Shown here: in pieces, positions 36,309 through 44,834 of the stretch
Layout of the letters: each line of letters begins with the position of its first letter
Numbering within the stretch: position 1 is the stretch's first letter
NCBI RefSeq assembly: GCF_002086485.1
Contig: NZ_MVHF01000012.1
Coordinates: forward strand, 84,564 to 148,563
DNA: 64,000 nucleotides
From: Mycobacterium aquaticum
GTDB lineage: Bacteria; Actinomycetota; Actinomycetes; Mycobacteriales; Mycobacteriaceae
Direction of reading: 5' to 3'
Translations under genes and position numbers: made by a program
Notes under the pieces: generated by a model
Told to the model about the DNA's origin: nothing
The model's database searches: none
The model's input: the letters and a program-made list of their open reading frames with translations, nothing else

Positions 36309-37221
36309 GGACCGCTCGCGCCGCGGGAGAGGTGGCCAGGTAGGCGACCGCTTGTGCTGTAACACCTTCGTCGACCGGATCGTAGTCAGGTCGCAGCAGC
36401 CGCAGCCCGCAACGGATCATGAAGCCTCCGGTGGGTATGGTCCCGCGCCTGCCCGCGGCGCGTAGTTTCCACAGGAGCCGGACGTAGCCGAGATTGGGCA
36501 GCGCTGGATCTTCGTGGATGAGGAACTTGGTGCCGCGCAACAACATCGTGAAGAACACGACACTGACCAAGACCCCTGCAACTGCTTGGGCCAGGAAGTC
36601 CATGCCGAAATACTTGGCGACGTGGTAGGACACGTGGCGGTGCTCGACCTCCTCGGCCCCGTGCCACCGGTACAGGTCACACAAAGTCGGGTCGACACCC
36701 ATGTCATCCCAAGCGTTGTTGAGCGCCCAGTGGCCGAGCACACCGGTGAAATGCTCTGCGGCACACAGCGCATGGGTGCCTGAGGCCAGCGCCTTGCGCC
36801 GGTGGCGACCGGAGGCTCCGGCCATCCGCCGGTCGTATTGTGCCGCAACCCATTCCAGCTGACGATAGAACGGGTCGGGCTCGATGCCGTGGCGCCGGAC
36901 GTAATTGACCAGGACGTCGTCATGGGTCTTGGCGTGCACCGATTCCTGGCCGATGAAGCCGATGATCTCCTCGCGCAGACGCTCATCACGCACATACTCC
37001 ATTGCGTCTGCCAGCAACCTGGAAAACCACCGCTCCGCCACCGGCAGGAACAGGTTGAGGGCCGTGACGATGTGCGAACCATACGGATCCCCCGGAATCC
37101 AGTGCAGCGGCGCACTGTGCCAGTCGAAGCGAACTTCCCGTGGCCGCAGGGCAACCTCCTCGGGGGCGAAGTGGTCTGCCACCGACGCCGTCGCAGGTTC
37201 ACCGTGCACAATGCCGCCCAT
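36301..37221 (-). CDS. Metal-dependent hydrolase-family protein (PF10118-like) with di-iron motifs
   Basis: The 306-residue protein belongs to the group annotated as predicted metal-dependent hydrolases. The visible metal set is that of a four-helix di-iron bundle: E64; E93-x-x-H96; E156; and E191-x-x-H194. Two hydrophobic segments (about 209-232, and near the C-terminus) suggest membrane contact. Co-translation with a 2Fe-2S reductase points to an oxygen-activating enzyme such as a hydroxylase or desaturase, not a hydrolase. It is divergent from a lipid methyltransferase. The ATG at 37221 is preferred; a TTG at 37260 is the alternative. Confidence 0.75.
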   Translation of the reverse strand: MGGIVHGEPATASVADHFAPEEVALRPREVRFDWHSAPLHWIPGDPYGSHIVTALNLFLPVAERWFSRLLADAMEYVRDERLREEIIGFIGQESVHAKTHDDVLVNYVRRHGIEPDPFYRQLEWVAAQYDRRMAGASGRHRRKALASGTHALCAAEHFTGVLGHWALNNAWDDMGVDPTLCDLYRWHGAEEVEHRHVSYHVAKYFGMDFLAQAVAGVLVSVVFFTMLLRGTKFLIHEDPALPNLGYVRLLWKLRAAGRRGTIPTGGFMIRCGLRLLRPDYDPVDEGVTAQAVAYLATSPAARAVHG

Positions 37222-37401
37222 CTTTTCGCGACGGCTCCGACCGCCGCCCTTCACTCTCAATTCGGAACGCAGGCGCCCGCAGATGGGTTCAATGGCGTCC
37301 GAAATGGGAAGCCATCCACGGCCGGGTTGGCTGCGAATTCCATGAGCGGACCCGATGAACCGGCGCGTTCACCCGCACGTGTCAGAAAGGTGGATCCACT
37401 C

Positions 37402-38274
37402 ATGCCCAGCTTGACCCCGCACTTCAAGGATGTACAGGCTCACTACGACCTCTCCGACGATTTCTTCGCTCTGTTCCTCGATCCGACACGGACCTACAGC
37501 TGCGCGTACTTCGAACGCGACGACATGACGTTGGAGGAGGCGCAGCTGGCCAAGATCGACCTGGCGCTGGGCAAGCTGCGCCTTGAGCCGGGTATGACGT
37601 TGCTCGACATCGGCTGCGGTTGGGGCGCTACGCTGCGGCGCGCGATCGAACACTACGACGTCGACGTCGTCGGGTTGACCTTGTCCAAGAACCAGGCCGC
37701 GCATGTGCAGGCGATGTTCGACCGATTGGACAGCCCTAGGCGCAGGCGAGTGCTGTTGGCCGGGTGGGAGGAGTTCGACGAACCGGTCGACCGCATCGTG
37801 TCGATCGGTGCGTTCGAGCATTTCGGCCGTCAGCGATATCCGGCGTTCTTCGACATGGCGTATCGGGCACTGCCGTCCGACGGCGCGATGTTGCTGCACA
37901 CGATATGCGGAATCCACCCCAATGACGCCCAGCGGCTCGGCGTGCCCATCACGTTCGAGCTGGCACGCTTCATCAAATTCATTCTGACCGAGATCTTTCC
38001 CGGAGGTCAGCTGCCGTCTGCACCCATGGTCGAAGAGCACGCGAACGACGTGGGCTTCACGCTGACCCGCCGGCAATCGCTGCAGTCCCACTATGCGAGG
38101 ACCCTGGACATCTGGGCCAGCGCGCTACAGGCAAATCGCGTGCAGGCCACTGAGATCCAATCGCAGGAGGTCTACGAGCGGTACATGAAATACCTGACAG
38201 GATGCGCGAGATTGTTCCGGCAGGGCCAGGTTGATGTCAATCAGTTCACGCTGGAGAAGTCCGGGCGTTCATGA
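37402..38274 (+). CDS. Cyclopropane/mycolic acid methyltransferase family protein
   Basis: The 290-residue SAM-dependent enzyme is very close in pattern to the mycolic acid methyltransferases (CmaA/PcaA/MmaA). It begins L-T-P-H-F-K-D-V-Q-A-H-Y-D-L-S-D-D-F-F and has L-L-D-I-G-C-G-W-G at about 68-76. The bicarbonate-site residues of CmaA1 are present: Cys34, the I-G-A-F-E-H-F segment, the His of L-L-H-T-I and the Tyr of S-H-Y-A-R-T-L-D. It would methylate double bonds in mycolic or other fatty chains. GAAAGGTGG lies about 10 nt before the ATG at 37402; an ATG at 37343 is possible. The next gene overlaps by 4 nt. Confidence 0.92.
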   Translation: MPSLTPHFKDVQAHYDLSDDFFALFLDPTRTYSCAYFERDDMTLEEAQLAKIDLALGKLRLEPGMTLLDIGCGWGATLRRAIEHYDVDVVGLTLSKNQAAHVQAMFDRLDSPRRRRVLLAGWEEFDEPVDRIVSIGAFEHFGRQRYPAFFDMAYRALPSDGAMLLHTICGIHPNDAQRLGVPITFELARFIKFILTEIFPGGQLPSAPMVEEHANDVGFTLTRRQSLQSHYARTLDIWASALQANRVQATEIQSQEVYERYMKYLTGCARLFRQGQVDVNQFTLEKSGRS

Positions 38275-38897
38275 ACGCCGGCAATTGCAGCGGCACGGCT
38301 TTGGCGCAGAACGATGCAACGGCGAGTGGATTCGACATGACCAGCAACAATCCGGTGGCGGCATTTCGGCTCAAACTCACGCCGCGACAACGCGAATTGC
38401 TCCGGACCCAGCTACGGGTCAACTCCGAGAACGCCTACGACGATATCGAGGAAAACGGTGATCGGCCCGTCGGCGAGTTAGCGGGCCGGTGGCGGGTTTT
38501 CGATCGTCTTCCTGAAGAGACATGGGTGCTTCCCGCCTGGTGGCGACGCCAGTTCGCACGCGGATTCGACGACCTGGCTCTTGACCTTGAAGTCGGCCAT
38601 CTCCCCTACCCCCGGAGCGTGGCCGAAGAAGTCGCGCTCATGCTCTGCATCGCTGACGCCAAGGCCGCACTGATGAACGGCCAGTACAACGACAATGTCG
38701 CGGCTCTGCCTGCGACCCCAGGAGATGACGACTGGCAATCAGCGACAAATTCCCTCGTCAGTGGTCGGCACATCGACTGGCAACACTGCCTTGACGACAG
38801 CCTGGAATGGCTCGGTGATCCACCCGCGTCAACGAGCTGGTTCAATCCCTTCAGTGGTTTCGAGCCACGACCCGTCGACCGTGGATTCCGCCGTTGA
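38271..38897 (+). CDS. Hypothetical protein coupled to the methyltransferase
   Basis: The 208-residue protein starts ATG at 38271, overlapping the methyltransferase stop (ATGA); an internal ATG at 38337 begins a cleaner N-terminus. It is soluble, Trp-rich (W-R-V-F-D-R-L-P and V-L-P-A-W-W-R-R-Q-F), with no signal peptide or recognised catalytic motif. I do not know a family. The translational coupling suggests a role in the same lipid modification. Confidence 0.65.
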   Translation: MNAGNCSGTALAQNDATASGFDMTSNNPVAAFRLKLTPRQRELLRTQLRVNSENAYDDIEENGDRPVGELAGRWRVFDRLPEETWVLPAWWRRQFARGFDDLALDLEVGHLPYPRSVAEEVALMLCIADAKAALMNGQYNDNVAALPATPGDDDWQSATNSLVSGRHIDWQHCLDDSLEWLGDPPASTSWFNPFSGFEPRPVDRGFRR

Positions 38898-39109
38898 ATA
38901 TTTCGGTGACCACAACCGTCCGGGATGCCAGCACGAGAGCCGAGGAAACTGCCCGTCCGATGGTCAGCGGGGCGAGACCGCTACCTAATTCGGGCGATGT
39001 CGACTCCGCGCCCGAACTGACCCCCGTGGATCATCGCTTCAGGTTCATTACATCGCCTAGCAGGGTATACAGCGCTCACACTCCGCTGGAGGATGGAGGG
39101 AGGCGGGTC

Positions 39110-40144
39110 GTGGAACTGACCAATCGCCTCGATGCCGCGCAGCGGCGCTATCCGGTGTTCGGCTATCCGCTGGCGGTGCTGTACAAGTTCATCGACGATC
39201 AAGGCGGATACTTGTCGGCGCTGATCGCGTATTACGCGTTCGTCTCCGCCTTCCCGCTGCTGCTGTTGCTCTCGACCGTCTTGGGTTGGGTGCTGGTAGG
39301 TCATCCGGCGCTGCGCGATCAGGTACTGCATTCGGCGTTGCACGAGTTTCCCGTGATCGGGTCACAATTGGGCGAACCCAAGCAGATCAGCGGAGGCATC
39401 GCCGGAGTGGTCGTAGGAACGTTGGGCGCGCTGTACGGTGGCCTCGGCGTAGGCGTGGCGCTTCAGAACGCGATGAACACCGTGTGGGCGGTTCCACGCC
39501 ACCGTCGCCCAGACCCCCTTAACGCGCGTGGCCGGAGTTTGTTGCTGTTGGTCACCGTGGGTGCAGCGCTGCTCGCAACGACGGTACTGTCCGCGATCAG
39601 TGGTGGTGCGGGCTTCTTCGGCGTCGGCGTCAAGATTGCGGTCATCGTGGGGTTGTGCGTTGTGAATACCGCCGCGTTCGTCGCGGCGTTCCGGATCAGC
39701 ACGGATCGTTATTTGACCGTGCGGCAGGTCGCCCCGGGAGCCGTCATTGCGGCGCTGGGCTGGCAACTGTTGCAGTCCTTCGGCGCTGTCTACGTTGGGC
39801 ACGTGGTCAAGAGCGCCAGCGCGACCAATGGGGTGTTCGCATTGGTTTTGGGCATGCTCACGTTTCTGTACATCACCGCCGTTCTGGTGGTGTTGTCCGC
39901 GGAGATCAACGTCGTGCGGGTCGACCACCTTCATCCGCGGGCGTTGCTCACCCAGTTCACCGACAACATCGATCTCACCGCGGCTGATCGCGACGTGTAC
40001 ACCGGACAGGCGACGGCCCAATGCAGTAAAGGTTTCGAGAACGTCGAAGTTACGTTCGATTCACCACCGCACGCCGACGAATCGCCGCGCGGCCAGAATG
40101 CCCCAGCGCCTCCAGCAACCACACCGACCGAGACGTCCCCATAA
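39110..40144 (+). CDS. YihY/BrkB family membrane protein
   Basis: The 344-residue protein has six membrane helices in the YihY arrangement. G-G-Y-L-S-A-L-I-A-Y-Y-A-F-V-S-A-F-P begins the first helix, and V-G-V-A-L-Q-N-A-M-N-x-V-W lies after the second. The tail is acidic and Pro-rich. The family was once called ribonuclease BN in error; its function is unknown. A GTG at 39110 with a strong GGAGGGAGG just upstream is preferred over an ATG at 38894, which would add 72 residues of non-conserved sequence overlapping the gene before. Confidence 0.85.
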   Translation: MELTNRLDAAQRRYPVFGYPLAVLYKFIDDQGGYLSALIAYYAFVSAFPLLLLLSTVLGWVLVGHPALRDQVLHSALHEFPVIGSQLGEPKQISGGIAGVVVGTLGALYGGLGVGVALQNAMNTVWAVPRHRRPDPLNARGRSLLLLVTVGAALLATTVLSAISGGAGFFGVGVKIAVIVGLCVVNTAAFVAAFRISTDRYLTVRQVAPGAVIAALGWQLLQSFGAVYVGHVVKSASATNGVFALVLGMLTFLYITAVLVVLSAEINVVRVDHLHPRALLTQFTDNIDLTAADRDVYTGQATAQCSKGFENVEVTFDSPPHADESPRGQNAPAPPATTPTETSP

Positions 40145-40223
40145 CGGCGGTACTGACTTTCGTCGACCAGTCCAACAGCTGAAACGTATCACTGCAGCTC
40201 ACTATGACTCAACAAGGCCGGAT

Positions 40224-40239
40224 GGTGATACGATTCACC
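40224..40239. promoter_or_regulatory. Palindrome GGTGA-TACGAT-TCACC over a -10 box
   Basis: The inverted repeat encloses TACGAT (40229-40234), a good -10 hexamer, with the SDR start codon 40 nt further on. An operator that covers the -10 box fits a repressor. No TetR gene is adjacent; the downstream LacI protein is the nearest candidate. Confidence 0.45.
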
Positions 40240-40273
40240 ACACGCTGACCACCAACCGCGAAGGGAAACAAAC

Positions 40274-41107
40274 ATGGGACAACTCGACGGGCAGGTTGCC
40301 TTCATCACCGGTGTCGCACGCGGCCAAGGCCGCTCGCACGCCCTGACTCTCGCGCGCGAGGGCGCCGACATCATCGGACTCGACCTGTGCGCCAAGCCCT
40401 CCACCACCGCCTACGACGGCGCCACCCAGGAGGACCTGCAGGAAACCATCCGGCTGGTCAAGGAGACCGGCCGTCAGATCGTCGCCGAGGTCGCCGACAC
40501 CCGCGACTACGAACAGGTCGAGGCCGTCTTCACGCGGGGTATCGAGCAGTTCGGCCGCGTCGACATCGTGCTGCCGAACGCCGGAATCTGTTCGGGCGCC
40601 AAGACATGGGAGATCACCCCCGACGCCTGGCGAGAAATGGTGGAGATCAACCTCAACGGCGTCTTCCACACCGTCAAAGCCGCGATACCGACGATGATCG
40701 CCGCGGGTCGCGGTGGCAGCATCGTCTTCACCGGTTCCACCGAGGCCATCAAGGGAGCCGAGAACATCTCGTCGTACGCGGCCTCCAAACACGGGGTCAC
40801 CGGGTTGATGACCTCGCTGGCACGGGAATTGGGCCAGTACAACATTCGGGTCAACTCGGTGAATCCGACCTGCGTGGACACCCACATGATCAACAACGAC
40901 TTCGTGTACGGCCTGTTCCGCCCGGACCTGGACAAGCCGACCCGTGAGGACGTCATCGATACCTTCACCGGCACCCACATTCTTCCGGTGCCGTGGATCC
41001 AGCCGCAGGACGTCAGCAACGCGATCCTCTACCTGGTGACCGAGCCGGGCCGCTACATCACGGCGACGCCCCTGGTGATCGACGCCGGGTTCATCGTGAA
41101 GTCCTGA
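40274..41107 (+). CDS. Mycofactocin-coupled SDR family oxidoreductase
   Basis: The 277-residue SDR shows the features of the mycofactocin-dependent group. It has G-V-A-R-G-Q-G-R-S-H-A (instead of the usual S-G-I-G), an insertion of about 25 residues after the second strand (from K-P-S-T-T-A to the next helix), N-A-G-I-C-S-G, S-T-E-A, Y-A-A-S-K-H-G-V, and C-terminal P-V-P-W-I-Q-P-Q-D-V-S-N-A. Such enzymes hold NAD(H) tightly and pass electrons to mycofactocin, usually oxidising alcohols. GAAGGGAAAC precedes the ATG. A hairpin terminator follows. The alcohol is unknown. Confidence 0.92.
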   Translation: MGQLDGQVAFITGVARGQGRSHALTLAREGADIIGLDLCAKPSTTAYDGATQEDLQETIRLVKETGRQIVAEVADTRDYEQVEAVFTRGIEQFGRVDIVLPNAGICSGAKTWEITPDAWREMVEINLNGVFHTVKAAIPTMIAAGRGGSIVFTGSTEAIKGAENISSYAASKHGVTGLMTSLARELGQYNIRVNSVNPTCVDTHMINNDFVYGLFRPDLDKPTREDVIDTFTGTHILPVPWIQPQDVSNAILYLVTEPGRYITATPLVIDAGFIVKS

Positions 41108-41123
41108 AATCCGCAGCCGACCC

Positions 41124-41170
41124 GGCCCCTCGCATGACGTGTTGCGTCGTGCGAGGGGCCTAGTCTTTTG
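41124..41170 (+). terminator. Intrinsic terminator after the mycofactocin-type SDR
   Basis: A 16-bp stem (GGCCCCTCGCATGACG / CGTCGTGCGAGGGGCC, one mismatch) with a 5-nt loop is followed by TAGTCTTTTG. The T-rich tail also contains TAGTCT, a possible -10 box for the LacI gene. Confidence 0.75.
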
Positions 41171-41183
41171 CCATGGTGACCAG

Positions 41184-42245
41184 ATGGTGACGATGAAGGA
41201 CGTCGCGAAGGCCGCGGGCGTATCCCAGGCAGCCGTTTCCTACGCCTTCAGCGGATCACCGAAAGTCTCTGCCGGACAACGTGATCAGATCCTCGCCGTG
41301 GCCGCTGACCTCGGCTACCACGGCCCCAGCATCGCGGGTGCGAGCCTGCGCTCCGGCCGCATGGGCACGGTAGGCGTGCTCATCCCCGGCTCATTGGCCC
41401 TGGCGGTCGAGGACCCGTCGACCGCGCTGCTGCTCAAGGGCATCGTCGAGGCCGGCGAACTCGCCGACGTCGCACTGACCTTGCTGCCCGCCGACGGCAC
41501 CGCGACCGACCCGGCCCGCTCGCCGCATTCCGGTGCATTGCGCGGCCTCGTCGACGGCGTGGTGATGCACTGCCTACCCGATGCCCATCCGGTGGTCGCC
41601 GCGATCCTGGCCCGCGGAATCCCGGCTGTCGCCATCGACTCGCCTCAAGTCCCCCACCTGCCCTACGTCACGGTGGATCACCACGCCGCGGGTATGGTTC
41701 AGGCGAATCATATACTGGCACAGGGACATCGGCGCATCGGTATTATCACCGACCGACTGGGCCCTATCCCCCAACCCGGCTTCCGGCTGCCTTCGGCCAT
41801 ACCCACGGCCACCGAACGCTATCTGCGGGAACGGTTGACCGGTGTGCTCAGAGCATGCCGGGACGCCGGGATCGCCGACGCCGACATCGCGATCGTCGAG
41901 TCAGCAGGCATCGATCGGCAGAGCGGGCTGGCCGCCGCCGAGCAGCTCATCGTCGGGTTCCGGCCGACCGCGGTGCTCGCCACCTCGGATGTCCACGCCG
42001 CGGCGGCGTTGCGGGTGCTGGCGGACAACGGGATCGCGGTACCGCACCACGCCTCGGTCATCGGGTTCGACGACGCGCCGATCGCCGACCTGCTCGGGTT
42101 GACCACCATCCGACAACCGTTGGTGGACAAGGGCAGAACGGCGGCGACCATCCTGCTCGACCTGATCGCGGGCCGTACGCGCCGACGTTCGGTGAAACCC
42201 ACCGAACTGATCGTGCGCACGACGACGGGCCCCGCCCCGCGCTGA
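41184..42245 (+). CDS. LacI family transcriptional regulator
   Basis: The 353-residue protein has the LacI helix-turn-helix at the start (M-K-D-V-A-K-A-A-G-V-S-Q-A-A-V-S-Y-A-F-S-G) and a periplasmic-binding-type sensor (about 65-340), with V-I-G-F-D-D-A-P-I in the last third. The sensor has a long insertion (about 185-200). The start may be the ATG at 41184 or the in-frame ATG at 41193. An out-of-frame ATG at 41173 lies just upstream in a short repeat. It lies between the SDR and the convergent permease gene, and it may regulate either. Confidence 0.9.
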   Translation: MVTMKDVAKAAGVSQAAVSYAFSGSPKVSAGQRDQILAVAADLGYHGPSIAGASLRSGRMGTVGVLIPGSLALAVEDPSTALLLKGIVEAGELADVALTLLPADGTATDPARSPHSGALRGLVDGVVMHCLPDAHPVVAAILARGIPAVAIDSPQVPHLPYVTVDHHAAGMVQANHILAQGHRRIGIITDRLGPIPQPGFRLPSAIPTATERYLRERLTGVLRACRDAGIADADIAIVESAGIDRQSGLAAAEQLIVGFRPTAVLATSDVHAAAALRVLADNGIAVPHHASVIGFDDAPIADLLGLTTIRQPLVDKGRTAATILLDLIAGRTRRRSVKPTELIVRTTTGPAPR

Positions 42246-42257
42246 CCGGCACGACGA

Positions 42258-42299
42258 AAGCGCCGCCGGCGGATTCGGATGAAACCACCGGCGGCGCTT
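42258..42299. terminator. Bidirectional hairpin between lacI-type gene and permease
   Basis: AAGCGCCGCCGGCGG and CCACCGGCGGCGCTT form a 15-bp stem with one mismatch around a 12-nt loop, between two convergent genes. It can act in both directions. Confidence 0.65.
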
Positions 42300-42311
42300 C
42301 GGCGTTGGGTA

Positions 42312-43901
42312 CTACTCGGTCGCGGTCACCGCCTGACGGTCGGGCTCGGCCAGCGGCACCTGTGCGGCGAACCGCTCCATGTCGTGCTTGGCGCGGTGCT
42401 CCCTGAGCAGGTCGGCGATCTCGATTGCGTCGCCCTCCGGCGCAGTCGAGTGCCGGTAAGGCTTGGCCACGACCATGTAGATCAGACCGACACCGGCGAC
42501 GATCAGAAAGCCGATCAAGGCGATCCAGCGATCGAAGAAGTGCAGGCTCGGGTCGCCGTTGGGGCGGGCCAGCACGATCATCGACAGCACACCGTAGGTC
42601 AGGGCGCCGATACCCACCGGCCAGCCCCACTTGCCGAGCGACCAGTTGCCACCGGGCTTCCAGCCCTTGGCGCGGGCCCGCAGCGAGGCGAACACCACCA
42701 TCTGGAAGGCGAAGTAGCCGGCCAGCATCTGGAACGCGGCCACCCGGAACAGCGCGTCGGGCAGGAAGTACAGGAGCACGAACAAGCAGATGCACAGCGA
42801 GGCCACCAGGACGATCGCGTTCACCGGAACCTTGCGACCGGAGATCTTCTTGAAGACGTTGGCGCCAGGGAACATGTCGTCACGGGCAAAGGAGAAGATC
42901 AACCGACTGCCCGCGGCCTGCTGCCCCATGACGCACGCCAGGAAGGAGGTCAGCGCGATGACGAGGAAGATCTTGGTGCCAGTCTCGCCGAACGTGTCGG
43001 TGAGGATCGCCGTGATGGGGTTGGCCACGTTGCCGTTGACGATGTCCTGCAGATTGGGTGCGGCCAGGATGTAGCCGACGAACGCGAACAGTGCTGCGGC
43101 CCCACCGAGGATCACGGTGAGCATCATCGAGCGCGGGATGGTGCGCGACGGATTGGGTGTCTCCTCGGCGACCTCGCCGCAGGCTTCGAAGCCGTAGTAG
43201 AGCACCAGACCGATGATCGCGGCGGTGACGAAAGCGCTCAGGTAGTCACCGTCGTGGGCGGTGCCCATGGTGTCGAACAACACCGAGAAGTTGTTCTTGC
43301 GCGCGAAGATCAACAGGTACAGGCCGACCACCACGATGCCTGCCACCTCGGCGGCCAAACCGACCTTGGCGATGGTGGCCAGCGTCTTGGACCCGGTGGA
43401 GTTCAGGGCCACACAGATCAGCACCACGATGGTGGCGATGATCAGCTTCTGCAGCGGCGTCGACGAGATGTTGGAATCCGAATGGAACAGTGCCAGTACG
43501 AAATCGGCGCTGAACATCGCGGTGGTGGTGCACCCGACGACGATGCCTGCGATGTAGATCCACGACATGATCCACGCGTACGGCCCGTTCCACAGGCGCC
43601 GCGCCCACTGGTACAGGCCGCCTGCGATCGGGAACTGCGAGACGATCTCGCCAAAGACCATGGCCACCAACAGCTGTCCGCCTGCGGCGATCACGAGCCA
43701 CAGGATCGACGGTGGCCCGGCCGTGGTGAGGGCCTGGGTGAACATCGAAAGCACACCCACCATCGGCGACAGGTAGAGAAACCCGAGCGCGAAGTTCGAC
43801 CACATGCCGATCTTCCGGTCGAATTTCTCTTCGTAGCCAAGCACGCGCAGATGGGCGTCGTCGCCGCTGAACGACCCACCCCCGCCGTTTGTCACTGTCA
43901 T
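42312..43901 (-). CDS. APC-family amino acid/amine permease
   Basis: The 529-residue membrane protein has twelve predicted helices and APC landmarks: G-F-L-Y-L-S-P-M-V-G-V in the first helix, Q-F-P-I-A-G-G-L-Y-Q-W-A-R-R and F-E-A-C-G-E-V-A-E-E-T-P-N-P-S-R-T-I-P. The last pattern is typical of the GabP/amine-type bacterial permeases. It is the last gene of the HisD-VOC-lyase-ThuA series, 270 nt after ThuA, with GAGGAGATCG before its start. The gap of 270 nt shows no gene. It probably imports the substrate degraded by the operon. Confidence 0.9.
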   Translation of the reverse strand: MTVTNGGGGSFSGDDAHLRVLGYEEKFDRKIGMWSNFALGFLYLSPMVGVLSMFTQALTTAGPPSILWLVIAAGGQLLVAMVFGEIVSQFPIAGGLYQWARRLWNGPYAWIMSWIYIAGIVVGCTTTAMFSADFVLALFHSDSNISSTPLQKLIIATIVVLICVALNSTGSKTLATIAKVGLAAEVAGIVVVGLYLLIFARKNNFSVLFDTMGTAHDGDYLSAFVTAAIIGLVLYYGFEACGEVAEETPNPSRTIPRSMMLTVILGGAAALFAFVGYILAAPNLQDIVNGNVANPITAILTDTFGETGTKIFLVIALTSFLACVMGQQAAGSRLIFSFARDDMFPGANVFKKISGRKVPVNAIVLVASLCICLFVLLYFLPDALFRVAAFQMLAGYFAFQMVVFASLRARAKGWKPGGNWSLGKWGWPVGIGALTYGVLSMIVLARPNGDPSLHFFDRWIALIGFLIVAGVGLIYMVVAKPYRHSTAPEGDAIEIADLLREHRAKHDMERFAAQVPLAEPDRQAVTATE

Positions 43902-44171
43902 TGCGATCTCCTCGGATTCACGTTCTTGATATCGGATGATCTGGTCAACTCACCGGGCGGGTCGCACCGGCGCGATGACGCTGGATCCCGGGTCATGTGA
44001 CTGCGACCACACATGAAGTCTGGTCTCCGGCGGCACCCACAGGCAGACGCACTTCGTGCAACCAACGGTGGAGAAATTTCCCATTGCGGGTACCGAATCC
44101 CATCGGAAATCCCTTCGAAACACACACTGAACATGCTGGTCAAACGGCTGATATGACGATGCCGCGGGACG

Positions 44172-44834
44172 TTACTGCCGCGCCGCCCACGCGATGCCTT
44201 GTTTGGTGAGCCGACGCACATCGTCGCCGGCCAGGTCCTGCGGCGCATGGCCGACGGAGTGGTAGAAGACGCGCCCCTGCCCCCACTGGCGTACCCAGGC
44301 CACCGGGCTCGTCAAGCCGTCCAGCCACGGGAAATGCTCACCGCTGAACGTGGTCTCGGCGAGGACCGTGTTGTTGGGGTCGACGCTCATGTAGTACTGC
44401 TCGGACGCGACGGGAAAGTCGTTGACCCCGTTGGTCACTTCGTGTTCGCGGTCGGTGATCGTCACGTCGTACGGCTGCGGATATCCCTCGCCTGCGGGGT
44501 GAGCGAGAAAGTCGCCGCCGAGCATCAGGTGGTATCGCAGGCTCGACCGGAACGCGGCCGCCGCACCGTGCCACGCCGCCACCCCGGTACCCGCCTCGAC
44601 CGCCGCCAGCAGGTGATCCTCCTGGGAGTCCGACAGATCCTCGGTGGTCAGTGCGTTGTTCCAGCCGAGGATGATCAGGTCGTAGCCGCTCAGATCGCGG
44701 TCGAGGGTGAAGATGTCCTGGGATTCCTCCATGTCGAAACCCAGTTCGCCCACCACCAGTTCGCGGGTCCACTCGGCGATGTTGTACGGGCTGTGGCCGG
44801 GCCACCCGCCGTACAGGTACAGAACGTTGGTCAC
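44172..44834 (-). CDS. ThuA-like domain protein
   Basis: The 220-residue protein has the ThuA flavodoxin-like/glutamine amidotransferase-like fold. It contains L-Y-G-G-W-P-G-H-S-P at the start, Y-D-L-I-I-L-G-W-N-N, G-V-A-A-W-H-G-A-A-A-A-F, H-P-A-G-E-G-Y and V-F-Y-H-S-V-G-H-A. The family is linked to sugar and unknown catabolic pathways; a catalytic role is not proven. The GTG at 44834 overlaps the lyase stop by 4 nt (GTGA). Confidence 0.85.
   Translation of the reverse strand: MTNVLYLYGGWPGHSPYNIAEWTRELVVGELGFDMEESQDIFTLDRDLSGYDLIILGWNNALTTEDLSDSQEDHLLAAVEAGTGVAAWHGAAAAFRSSLRYHLMLGGDFLAHPAGEGYPQPYDVTITDREHEVTNGVNDFPVASEQYYMSVDPNNTVLAETTFSGEHFPWLDGLTSPVAWVRQWGQGRVFYHSVGHAPQDLAGDDVRRLTKQGIAWAARQ

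Noticed and set aside
42258..42299. Operator for the LacI regulator
   Set aside because: GC-rich long stem between two convergent genes fits a terminator, not a LacI palindrome with central CG.
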